Positions 40,786-51,474 of a stretch of DNA of 64,000 bases are shown piece after piece. Under the pieces are notes generated by a model that saw only the letters and a list, made by a program, of their open reading frames with translations, did no database searches and was not told the origin of the DNA. Origin of the DNA: JAIQFF01 sp963725615 (GTDB lineage: Bacteria > Acidobacteriota > Terriglobia > Terriglobales > Acidobacteriaceae); the NCBI GenBank assembly GCA_963725615.1, contig CAVRZO010000008.1:25793-89792 (forward strand), in the 5' to 3' direction. Position 1 is the first letter of the stretch. Every line of letters begins with the position of its first letter. A program made the translations under genes and the position numbers.

Positions 40786-41022
40786 TTGCAACTGTCTCAA
40801 CTCGGCTTTCTTGATGCCGTGAGTGAAGGGATTCCGCTGATTTTCAGCAATGTGCTTGCGCTTTGGAACGAAGCGCATGAGATCTCGCAGATTGGTGATC
40901 GGAGAGCAGTTGGAATCATTCAGGGAATAGCGGAAGAAGAAGCCGCCATTGAAGGTAAATTGCCCGTAAAATTGCTCGGTGACGTTAGGCAAACAAGAAT
41001 TCCTTCGTCCGCAACTCTTTGA
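40786..41022 (+). pseudogene. Possible AbiV/HEPN-type abortive-infection fragment
   Basis: A plus-strand open frame, TTG start with AAGGA nearby, reads LQLSQLGFLDAVSEGIPLIF, SNVLALWNEAHEI and IIQGIAEEEAA. The last segment resembles the EExxK helix of AbiV-like HEPN proteins. The similarity stops after EEEAA, where the frame runs into the 3' end of the convergent uvrB. The same frame is open upstream to about 40670 with no good start. Read as a truncated remnant; the assignment rests on pattern memory only. Confidence 0.3.
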
Positions 41023-42979
41023 TCATGTCCCTGAGCTTGGCCGCCTTCTCGAATTCAAAGCGCTTGGCGGCCTCGCGCATGTCGCTTTCCAGCTTCTTGA
41101 TGTACGCGTCGAGCTCTTCCTGGGACTTGAAGTCGGGCAAGCCCTTCAGTTTCGACGTCGGTGAGGTCGGTGTAGTCGGCCTCGATGATTCTGGCCAGGG
41201 ACATCTCGAGCGGCCGCACGATCGACTCTGGAGTGATTCCGTTGGCCTCGTTGTAGGCCACCTGTATGGCGCGACGGCGGTCGGTTTCGCTGAGAGCTTT
41301 CTTCATCGAGTCAGTCATGCGGTCGGCGTAGAGGATGGCGCGGCCGTTGAGGTTGCGGGCGCAGCGGCCGATGGTCTGGATCAGCGATCCGGCCGAGCGC
41401 AGGAAGCCTTCCTTGTCGGCATCGAGAATGGCTACCAGCGACACTTCGGGCAGAGTCGAGTCCTTCGCGCAGCAGGTTGATGCCGATCAGCACATCAAAC
41501 TCACCCTTGCGCAGATCGCGGAGGATCTTCACCCGCTCAAGGGTCTCGATTTCGGAGTGCATGTAGCGGCACTTCACGCCAACTTCGCTGTAGTACTCAG
41601 CCAGATCTTCTGACATGCGTTTGGTGAGCGTCGTCACCAGCACTCGTTCGCCGCGGGCCACGCGTTCGCGAATCTCGTGCAGCAAGTCGTCGATCTGTCC
41701 TTTGACCGGACGAATCTCAACCGGCGGATCGACCAGGCCCGTCGGACGAATAATCTGCTCCACAACCACGCCCGCCGATTTGGTCAGCTCGTAGGGGCCG
41801 GGCGTGGCCGAGACATAGATGATCTGGTTCATGCGGTGTTCGAATTCTTCGAACGTCAGAGGACGGTTGTCCAGCGCCGAGGGTAGGCGGAAGCCATATT
41901 CCACCAGGGTTTCCTTGCGTGAACGGTCGCCGTGGTACATGCCGTGCAACTGCGGAACGGTCTGGTGCGATTCGTCGATGAACATCAGGTAGTCGCGCGG
42001 AAAATAATCGAGCAGCGTCGGCGGCGGCTCGCCCGGCAGCCGTCCGGTAAAGTGGCGCGAGTAGTTTTCGATGCCATGGCAGTAGCCCATGGCCTTGATC
42101 ATTTCCAGGTCATACATGGTGCGCTGATGGACCCGCTGCGCCTCGACCAGGTGGCCTTGCTTCTCCTGCTCCGCTTCCCACCACGCCAGCTCTTCCCGGA
42201 TGGACTGCACCGCTTTGTATCGCGTTTCCGGCTTCATCACGTAGTGCGTCTTGGGATAGATCGGCAGGCGGACATATTTCTGCTTGACCGTCCCAAACAG
42301 CGGATCGATCTGCGACAGCGACTCCACTTCGTCTCCCCACAATTCGATGCGATACGCCATGTCGTCATAGGTAGGGAAAATTTCGATGACGTCGCCGCGC
42401 ACGCGAAACGTGCCGCGCCGAAAGTCGCCATCGGTGCGCTCGTAGAGAATCTCGACCAGCTTGCGGGTGATGTCTTCACGCTTGATCTTCTGGCCCTTTT
42501 CCAGGAAAAGCAGCATGCCGTAGTACGCCTCGGGCGAACCCAGTCCGTAGATGCAGCTTACCGAGGCCACTATCAGGCAGTCGCGCCGCTCAAACAGCGA
42601 GCGGGTGGCGGAGAGCCGCAGCTTGTCCAGTTCGTCATTGATGGTGGCTTCTTTTTCGATGTAAAGATCGGCGGCGGGAACGTAAGCTTCCGGCTGGTAG
42701 TAGTCGTAGTAGGAGACGAAATATTCGACCGCGTTGTGCGGGAAGAAGCTCTTGAATTCATGATAGAGCTGGGCCGCCAGGGTCTTGTTGTGCGCCATCA
42801 CGATCGAGGGCCGGTTGGCCTGCTCGATTACCTTGGCCATGGTGTAGGTCTTGCCCGAACCCGGTCACCCCCAGCAGAACCTGGTGCTGCTCGCGATCGA
42901 ACACACCCCGAACCAGCGCTTCAAGGGCGGTGGCCTGATCGCCGCGCGGTTTGTAGTCGCTGACTAACTTGAAGTCCAT
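40985..42979 (-). pseudogene. uvrB: Excinuclease ABC subunit B, interrupted by three one-base insertions
   Basis: UvrB verifies DNA damage in nucleotide excision repair. Read across frames the protein is complete, from MDFKLVSDYKPRGDQ to MIKELRTKEFLFA. Three extra bases break it. At 42860-42862 an extra C (plus strand) turns Walker A GVTGSGKTYTM into GVTGFGQD. At about 41453-41455 an extra base follows NLLREGLD, where LPEVS is expected. At about 41139-41140 an extra A breaks TEGLPDFKSQEE. Between these points the sequence is perfectly conserved (YYDYYQPEAYVPAADLYIEK; MFIDESHQTVPQLHGMYHGD). Either the gene died very recently or these are sequencing errors. Confidence 0.85.
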
Positions 42980-43401
42980 AAAATCGGCTCTCGACCCCTC
43001 ACAGAAGAGCAATTTCGGCGAGTGGGCATCTCTTAATTATAACTCGTGGGATTAAGACGTTTGTGGGGCGGGATACCGCGGTGTCGATCTAATTTCGATT
43101 TGCTGAGCGCCACGCACGACCGACAATTTTCCGCAAGTGTAGGACCAAGCTAACGAGCGGCCCGAGGAATGGATTCAGCGCCAATCCGACGCTACCAACC
43201 CAATCCGGCACTGTTTTAGATTTCATGCCACCAACAAGTCTCGCATTTTCCAGATCGTGTTCGTGATACCAACTGCCAAACACAGCGTCATTGCGAGAGC
43301 TGTGTTTACTCTGACGAAGTTATATCACTACAATGCAAAAATAAACGGCGCAAGCCGAGAGTGATGCTTGCGCCGCCAGACCTTTCGTTTCGTCCCGTAC
43401 T
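42980..43401. other. Intergenic region with one doubtful small ORF
   Basis: This 420-bp gap is less GC-rich than its surroundings. A minus-strand frame of 64 codons (43089-43283, GTG start) contains a hydrophobic stretch (GLALNPFLGPLVSLVLHLRK). An overlapping frame just upstream reads TALAMTLCLAVGITNTIWKM, so a frameshifted small membrane protein is conceivable. Neither has a ribosome site or recognisable family. The right end contains the terminator of the tonB-fusion gene. Confidence 0.3.
43336..43375 (-). terminator. Rho-independent terminator of the TonB-fusion gene
   Basis: On the minus strand GGCGCAAGC, a 10-base loop and GCTTGCGCC form a 9-bp perfect stem, followed by GTTTATTTTT. It begins 28 bp after the stop codon. 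Confidence 0.8.
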
Positions 43402-45330
43402 CTACGGAAGTTTGAAGTTCACCGTAACCTGGGTTTCAACTTCGACTGGCTCACCATTCAGATAGTACGGTTTATATTTCCACTGCCGAACTGCGTCCAT
43501 GGCCGCCCGCCCCAGGATCGGGTCACCGCTCAACTGTTTGACGCTGGCAATGCTGCCCGACTGGGAAATATTCGCCTGCAGTTCGACCTTGCCCTCCAGA
43601 TGTATCTGCCGGGCTTGCGGAGGGTAGACCGGCTGGACTCTCTTGACGATCAGTCCCTGCGAAACGCCCTGCGAAATTCTTAGCGTCTGCTGAGGGGCTT
43701 TCTGAGCATTGATCGCGGTCGTATCTACAATGCCGGACAGAGCGTTCGTGCTGGTGCCTGTGGCGATGCTGGTTGCCGCCGGGGCTTGCTCCGCTTCCTG
43801 CGCTTCAGGCTCAGGTTTCGGTTGCCTCGACGATCCATTCTGGACCATCAATACCGGCGAACCTTCTGCCTTCTCAGTCGCGGGCGGTTTGACGACTGTG
43901 ATTTCATCTTCCGCGAGCGTTGTTTTGGCCGGTGCCAGTGTCTTGGTCCCCGGGCCCTCCGCGATCACGGCCGCCGAAGGCTTGGATGCAGAAGGAACGA
44001 CGGTTGTCCCACTCAAACCTTGTTCGGACTGTGGTGTCACCACCTCACCCGTCGCAGATTGCGTCTCTGGGGACGAAGAGGTGGGCTGGGGCGGCAGGAT
44101 AACCGTCTCTGGGCTGGCCGGAACGGACGATTGCGGCGCTGCTGGCTGGGGATGCGCAGACTGCATCTTTGTCCAGCCGAAATAGCCGGCGGCCGCGAGT
44201 CCGAGCACCAACACCGCGATCAGCAGGGTCTTCTTGCTGCCGCCGGCGTCGGAAGCCTGGGTGTCGTCATCGAGCGAAGCAAAACCGGGTGCCTCGGCGG
44301 GCACTGAAGCTGAGTGTGAATCCCAGCCGTCGCTGGCGGATGGATCCTCGATTCTCTTGATCTCTGCGTCTTGCGTGGAGAGCGCTGCGATGGCACTCGC
44401 GGTCGGTTCCAGACCCAGCTTTCTTGCATCGGGAGCAGGAATCTCCTTGGCCCGGGCTGGTGCAGCGGCGGCGCCGCCTCTTGTCGGGGCAAACCCTGCT
44501 GGAGCCATCCCGCTTTGTGAAAGGGTGGCTTGCGAAATCGTGGTCTGCGGAATGGCGGCCTGTGGGCTCACGGCCTGCGAAGCAGCTGTGGGACGCGGAG
44601 CAGCAGCGTCAAACTCGGATTTTCCCGCAGCTTCCGCGGCCCGGCGTAGGGCCGAAGCCATCGGCTCAGCCAGAGGCTTGCGCGGCTGCCAGGGATACTG
44701 TTTCGAAGGGTCGGACTCTGCCGCAGCCGGCGTCGAATGCTCGGCGCTGGAGACCGGAGAGTCCGGCATGTACTCGAGCAGCGCAGCGTCGGCTGCGTCG
44801 GGCGCCGGCATTGGTTCCGCATCAAGCTCGAAGGCAGAAGCGCTGAGCGATGGAGGCGCTGCGTTCTTTTGTGACGGCGGAAACGGGGCAGCCACTGACG
44901 GTTGCGGGAACATCGTCGGAGCAGCCGCGCCCGGAGCCGCAGCGGCCGCCTTGGCTGCTTGTCCCTTGCGCAACAGGCCTCGGGCCACCCGCAGGGTTCC
45001 CTTCGACTGCTCGACATGAATGGGTTTGGTCAGGACCAAATTGGCTCCGAGGCGAAAAGCCTTGGCCACTCCCGCCTGCCCTTCGACCACGGCCACGGCT
45101 AGTGACGCCTGGTTCGAACCGGAGTTGCGCGCGCTCTTGAACAGCAGGGCTGCGTTCTGCTCGTTGTCGCAGTCCACCACGAGAGCATCGAAGTGCTGGA
45201 CCATCAATTTTTTGACTGCGGAAAAAGGCTCGTGGCAAGGTTCGACCGTGAACTCGAGTTCACTTAAAACTTGGCTCACTACGCGGGCCGTTTTTTCATC
45301 CGGGCAGAATAAGAGGGCTTGGTAACTCAT
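43402..45330 (-). CDS. Receiver-like domain / transmembrane / TonB C-terminal domain fusion protein
   Basis: A 642-residue protein starting MSYQALLFCPDEKTARVVSQ. Residues 1-125 form a receiver-like domain with Asp53 (HFDALVVDCDNEQNA) and Lys (NLVLTKPIHVEQS). A 230-residue Ala/Pro/Ser-rich cytoplasmic linker follows, then one membrane helix near residue 365 (TLLIAVLVLGLAAAGYFGW), a Pro-rich periplasmic spacer and a TonB_C domain from about 565 (RVQPVYPPQARQIHLEGKVE; AAMDAVRQWKYKPYYLNGEP). This would join a cytoplasmic phospho-receiver to a periplasmic TonB module. The frame is open 48 codons upstream, but the receiver start fits the chosen ATG. Monocistronic, with its own terminator. Confidence 0.85.
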   Translation of the reverse strand: MSYQALLFCPDEKTARVVSQVLSELEFTVEPCHEPFSAVKKLMVQHFDALVVDCDNEQNAALLFKSARNSGSNQASLAVAVVEGQAGVAKAFRLGANLVLTKPIHVEQSKGTLRVARGLLRKGQAAKAAAAAPGAAAPTMFPQPSVAAPFPPSQKNAAPPSLSASAFELDAEPMPAPDAADAALLEYMPDSPVSSAEHSTPAAAESDPSKQYPWQPRKPLAEPMASALRRAAEAAGKSEFDAAAPRPTAASQAVSPQAAIPQTTISQATLSQSGMAPAGFAPTRGGAAAAPARAKEIPAPDARKLGLEPTASAIAALSTQDAEIKRIEDPSASDGWDSHSASVPAEAPGFASLDDDTQASDAGGSKKTLLIAVLVLGLAAAGYFGWTKMQSAHPQPAAPQSSVPASPETVILPPQPTSSSPETQSATGEVVTPQSEQGLSGTTVVPSASKPSAAVIAEGPGTKTLAPAKTTLAEDEITVVKPPATEKAEGSPVLMVQNGSSRQPKPEPEAQEAEQAPAATSIATGTSTNALSGIVDTTAINAQKAPQQTLRISQGVSQGLIVKRVQPVYPPQARQIHLEGKVELQANISQSGSIASVKQLSGDPILGRAAMDAVRQWKYKPYYLNGEPVEVETQVTVNFKLP

Positions 45331-45630
45331 AGCGTTTAATGGTAGGTAGGGCATTCGGGAGCGGCAAGTTACTGTGGTAATTGGAAGGCGCACGAGTGGC
45401 CTTGCAGGGGGCAATTTCGCCGCCAACTTCGGGGAACGAACAAACCAGCGATGCAGAGGCACTGCGATTGCCACGAACCCGGTTCTTCGAACTGGCGGTA
45501 TTCCTATTACTTGGGGATTTTCGGTGTGCTTACTGTTGGTTTATTGCGGGGAAGACGGTGCGACATCGAAGGCCAGCGGCGATTCCGCCCTGTTCTAAAG
45601 TCTCTAGACCATCGTGCCCCTTCTCTGCAC

Positions 45631-45785
45631 TGTCATCCCGAGCGAAGTCGAAGGACCTTGTGTTGGAAGTCGAGGTGGAAGGTTACCTCTAAAAGCAGGC
45701 GGATTGGCTCCGCAGGCCAACAGCCGATCTTTCGACTTCGGGAATGGACTCGCAAGCGAGTCCGTTCCCTCCGCTCAAGATGACA
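45631..45785. repeat. Composite dispersed repeat (TGTCATCC...AAGATGACA), copy 3
   Basis: Starts TGTCATCCCGAGCGAAGTCG and ends CGCTCAAGATGACA. It contains GGACTCGCAAGCGAGTCC and GATCTTTCGACTTCGGGA, in the same orientation as copy 2. It lies in the 480-bp gap between the TonB-fusion gene and the metallopeptidase gene; no gene is seen in the rest of that gap. Confidence 0.7.
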
Positions 45786-45813
45786 CTGGAATCACTGGCA
45801 TTAAGCGAAACAC

Positions 45814-47955
<2,142 letters not shown>

Positions 47956-47989
47956 GGAATGCCTCCACGGCATCGAAACCGCCGGCCGG

Positions 47990-49763
47990 TTAGTTCTGCT
48001 CAGGCGTATCTTGCTTTCTTCCGACCGCCGAACCCGGCTGGGGATAGGGCAGCGAATTACTGATCTCGGAAATATCGTCGGGCGTGAAGTCGGGGAAGGG
48101 TAATTGGTGTTCGTCGCGCCACTTCTGCACCTCGCGCGCGGCCTCTTCCGCTTTGTCCTTGTTTATTCCGGTATCGCGGCCCAGGTAGACGGTTTGGGAC
48201 GATAAGGCAAAACCGGTGCCCGCTGCATCTACAATGTCCATGATGCGGAGCAGAAGGTCTTCGCGGATTGCCAGGAATTCCCTGTCGTCGCGCGTAAGAA
48301 TGTAACAAAAGATTTCCATGGTGAGCGCGCTCATGTCGAAAGAAACGAAGCGGCTGCGAGCCCCTTCGGTTTCCACCTTCGGATGTTCGTACAGCAACCG
48401 ACGGACCTGCACCAGCACGTAGCGCATCTGGTCGGGCGACGTCTCGTAGCGCAGCCCGATCTTGGTGTTGAACAAAATCTTGTCGCGGCGGCTCAGGTTC
48501 TCCACATTCATGGTGGCCAGCGAACCGTTGGGAATGGAGAGCTCGGTCCGCTCGGGAGTTCGGATCCGGGTGGAGCGCAAGCTGATGTCCGAGACGGTTC
48601 CCACCCGGTCGCCGAAGCGGCAGGTGTCGCCGATGCGGATGACTTCGTCGCCGAGAATCGAAACGCCGCCGAAGAGATTCTCCAGCGTCTTTTGCGCGGC
48701 GAATGCGATGGCGATACCGCCGATGCCCAGTCCGGCAAGCGGCGCGCTCAGGTTGAAGCCGAGCGTGCCCATCACGGTGAAAATCGCCAGAACGACGATT
48801 GCGACCTTGAGCATCCGCTCGCCCAGGATGATGAGCGATTCCGTGCCCATGCGCCCGGAGAGGAGAGCCCGCTGCCTCACGCTCCTTAGCACTTGCCGCA
48901 GGATCCGCCACAGCAGCCAGTTGGAACCGATGACCGCCACCACTCCGGCCACCTGCTGGTAGTGGTGCCTTTGCAGAACGGGAATGCGCAGGTAGGACAC
49001 CAGGATCCCGTGGGCGAGGACCCCGAACACCAACCAGAGCGGCCGCACGAACGAACTCCAGGCAGCGGCCACTTCATGCTTGCGATAGCGCGCCCAGAGA
49101 TACCAGGGCAACCGGAGGAACTGGACCGCCAGCCATCCCAGGCCCGCAGCGACGGGAACTGCGATCAGGATTGCCAGCCATTGCCACAAAGGCATGCCAA
49201 GAAACTCATGGCTCACCAGAAAATGCGGCAGATGAGTTTCCACCTGATGCACGGCGGCCTGGTCGTAGAGATCAGCGAGCCGAGCCAGAGTGTCAGCGGA
49301 GATAAGCCAGATGCGTCCGCTGCCCGCATCGGAGACGCGGACCAGGGTCAGGTCGGCCTCGAGGTCTCCGGCGATCAGGCTGCCGACACGCTGCTTGTCG
49401 AGCGGCATGCCTTCCTGCGGCGTCCCCTCGGGCTGATTGCTGATGCGGCGCAAGTCGCCATTGAAGCAGCGGTCAATGACTACTTTCAGCTTGGTGGCGA
49501 AATCTTCTCCCTGGGACTGCCGCCGGGCGGCTGACATCTGCAGATACTGGGCGGCGGTGGAATAATTTCCTGACTGCGCGGCCTGAAGAAATCCATACAA
49601 CGTGCCGCTCGGAGTATCGCGGCCCAGGGGATCGGCGGTAGCGCCGTTCGTGGTAGCTGTCGGTCTTGGCTCGGCTGCCCGGGTAGCAGTTGATAAGCCA
49701 GCGCCGGGGAGCGATCGCCAGGCAGAGAAGTAGCCAGCGCGTTCGTTTCAGAAATGAAAACAT
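47990..49763 (-). CDS. MscS-family mechanosensitive channel, N-terminus shifted by a one-base insertion
   Basis: The MscS core is intact: membrane helices (PLWQWLAILIAVPVAAGLGW; LWLVFGVLAHGILVSYL; VAIVVLAIFTVMGTLGFNLS), the pore helix LAGLGIGGIAIAFAAQKTLE, beta domain GVSILGDEVIRIGDTCRFGD and NGSLATMNVENLSRRD. The continuous frame begins only at a TTG at 49600. Upstream the same frame reads TTNGATADPLGRDTPSGTLY, and one frame over an ATG at 49763 gives a good signal peptide, MFSFLKRTRWLLLCLAIAP. The two join if one base in the run of four G at 49706-49709 is removed, giving APGAGLSTATRAAEPRP. So the N-terminus carries a likely +1 insertion or sequencing error. Confidence 0.82.
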
Positions 49764-49781
49764 AATTCCATCAAGGATTGT

Positions 49782-49857
49782 AATGTAGGCGCGAGCGCCC
49801 TCGCTCGTGCGGCAGTGTGACGGGCTCCGCACGAGCGATGGCGCTCGCGCCTACATT
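49782..49857. repeat. Long inverted repeat (AATGTAGGCGCGAGCGCC family)
   Basis: Two 31-bp arms, AATGTAGGCGCGAGCGCC...CTCGTGCGG and its reverse complement, with one mismatch around a 14-bp loop. The right arm ends at the lpd stop. Single arms occur at 4186-4213 and 60805-60835. It could fold into a very stable hairpin that ends the lpd message. Confidence 0.75.
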
Positions 49858-51283
49858 AAACCTGCTTCTTTGGCCGGTATAGGTCCGTGCTGGTGCCGAA
49901 GAAGACTTCGGCCGCTTGCATCAAGGTCTCAGAGAGCGTGGGATGCGGATGAATCGTCATGGCGATGTCCCTGGCAAGCGCCGCCATTTCCACCGCCAGC
50001 ACGCCCTCGGCGATGAGCTCTCCCGCCCCGGCGCCCACAATGCCGACCCCCAGTACACGCTCGGTCTGTGGATCGAGGATCAGTTTGGTCATGCCCTCGG
50101 TGCGATCAATCGTCATGGCCCGTCCCGAAGCAGCCCAGGGAAACTTCGCGACCTTGATTTCGCGGTCCTCTTTCTGCGCCTGGGTTTCGGTGAGACCGCA
50201 CCAGGCAATTTCGGGATCGGTAAACACGACCGCAGGAATGGCCGCGGGCTCGAATGCCACTTTATGTCCGGCGATGGCTTCGACAGCGGTGCGTCCCTCG
50301 TGCGAGGCCTTGTGGGCAAGCATGGGTTCGCCGACCACGTCACCGATCGCATAAATCGCGGGATCGTTGGTTTGCATTTGCTTGTTCACCTGAATGAATC
50401 CGCGCGCGCCAAGTTGGACCTGTGTTTTGTCCAGGCCCGGTATTTCGGAATTCGGCTTGCGCCCGACCGACACTAGAACTTTGTCGAAAACTTGCTCGCG
50501 CTCCTTGACCTCAGGGCCTTCGAAGGTGACCCGGATGCCGTTGGATTCTTCCTTCACGGCGGCGACCGTCGTGTTCAGAAGAATGGAAGCAAGACTTTTT
50601 TCGAGACGCTTGTGCAGAGGCAGAACCAGGTCTCTATCAGCGCCGGGAAGCAATCCGGACAGCATCTCAACCACGGAAACTTTCGAGCCCAGTGCGGCGT
50701 AGACCGTGCCCAACTCCAGCCCGATGTAGCCGCCACCTACAACCAGCAGCGTTCCCGGCACCTCGCTCAAATCCAGCGCGGAGGTGGAGTCCATGACGCG
50801 CGGGGTGTCGAGTTTGAGACTGGGAACGATCGCCGGACGGGAGCCCGTCGCGAGGATGATGCGATCGAAGGTCAGACTCTCTTCACTGCCGCCGGCCTTC
50901 GAAACTCGCAAGGAGTTGGAATTTTCGAATGCTGCCCGCCCTTGAATGTACTCGACCTTGCGCTGCTTCGAAAGCAGGCCCAGGCCTCCGGTCAGTTTCT
51001 TGACGACGCCCTCTTTCCACGAGCGCAGGCGGGCTAGGTCAATCTTGGGATCGGCGTATTCAATTCCCCAATTTTTGGCGTGCCGCGATTCGTCGATCAG
51101 CTTGGCCACGTGCAGCAGGGCTTTCGAAGGAATGCATCCACGATAGAGACAAACTCCACCGGGATTCGCTTCCGGATCGATCAGAGTGACTTTCAATCCG
51201 AGATCGGCGGCGAGAAACGCGGCGGCATAGCCACCCGGGCCGCCGCCCACCACTGCAATGTGCAAATTTGAAGTTTCAGTCAT
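49856..51283 (-). CDS. lpdA: Dihydrolipoyl dehydrogenase (E3)
   Basis: The flavoprotein that reoxidises lipoyl groups of the pyruvate dehydrogenase complex. FAD site IAVVGGGPGGYAAAFLAADL, redox-active disulfide GGVCLYRGCIPSKALLHV (C-x4-C), NAD site LLVVGGGYIGLELGTVYAAL, IYAIGDVVGEPMLAHKASHE and the C-terminal catalytic His-Glu (TIHPHPTLSETLMQAAEV) are all present. The start is MTETSNLHIA; 14 further codons are open without support. It lies 191 bp after the E2 gene on the same strand. Confidence 0.94.
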   Translation of the reverse strand: MTETSNLHIAVVGGGPGGYAAAFLAADLGLKVTLIDPEANPGGVCLYRGCIPSKALLHVAKLIDESRHAKNWGIEYADPKIDLARLRSWKEGVVKKLTGGLGLLSKQRKVEYIQGRAAFENSNSLRVSKAGGSEESLTFDRIILATGSRPAIVPSLKLDTPRVMDSTSALDLSEVPGTLLVVGGGYIGLELGTVYAALGSKVSVVEMLSGLLPGADRDLVLPLHKRLEKSLASILLNTTVAAVKEESNGIRVTFEGPEVKEREQVFDKVLVSVGRKPNSEIPGLDKTQVQLGARGFIQVNKQMQTNDPAIYAIGDVVGEPMLAHKASHEGRTAVEAIAGHKVAFEPAAIPAVVFTDPEIAWCGLTETQAQKEDREIKVAKFPWAASGRAMTIDRTEGMTKLILDPQTERVLGVGIVGAGAGELIAEGVLAVEMAALARDIAMTIHPHPTLSETLMQAAEVFFGTSTDLYRPKKQV

Positions 51284-51474
51284 TGATAAGAAGATGGACC
51301 GTGTGGGGCGGACACTCTTGTCCACCGCTTTTGATTTGGACTCGAGCTATTCAACTTAATCCGCAGCTTCCCCAATAATGCGGAGCAATCAATATCCTGA
51401 AACACAAATCAACAAAGGCGGCGGACAGAGCCTGCCTTCAGCGAAGTCGAAGGGAGTGTCCCGGCCCACATGAC

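Noticed and set aside
40750..40992. 80-codon minus-strand ORF next to the end of uvrB
   Set aside because: TTG start, overlaps the uvrB stop and is antisense to a more protein-like plus-strand frame; no ribosome site.
41932..42963. 343-codon plus-strand ORF
   Set aside because: Antisense to uvrB; it is open only because of the codon bias of the opposite strand.
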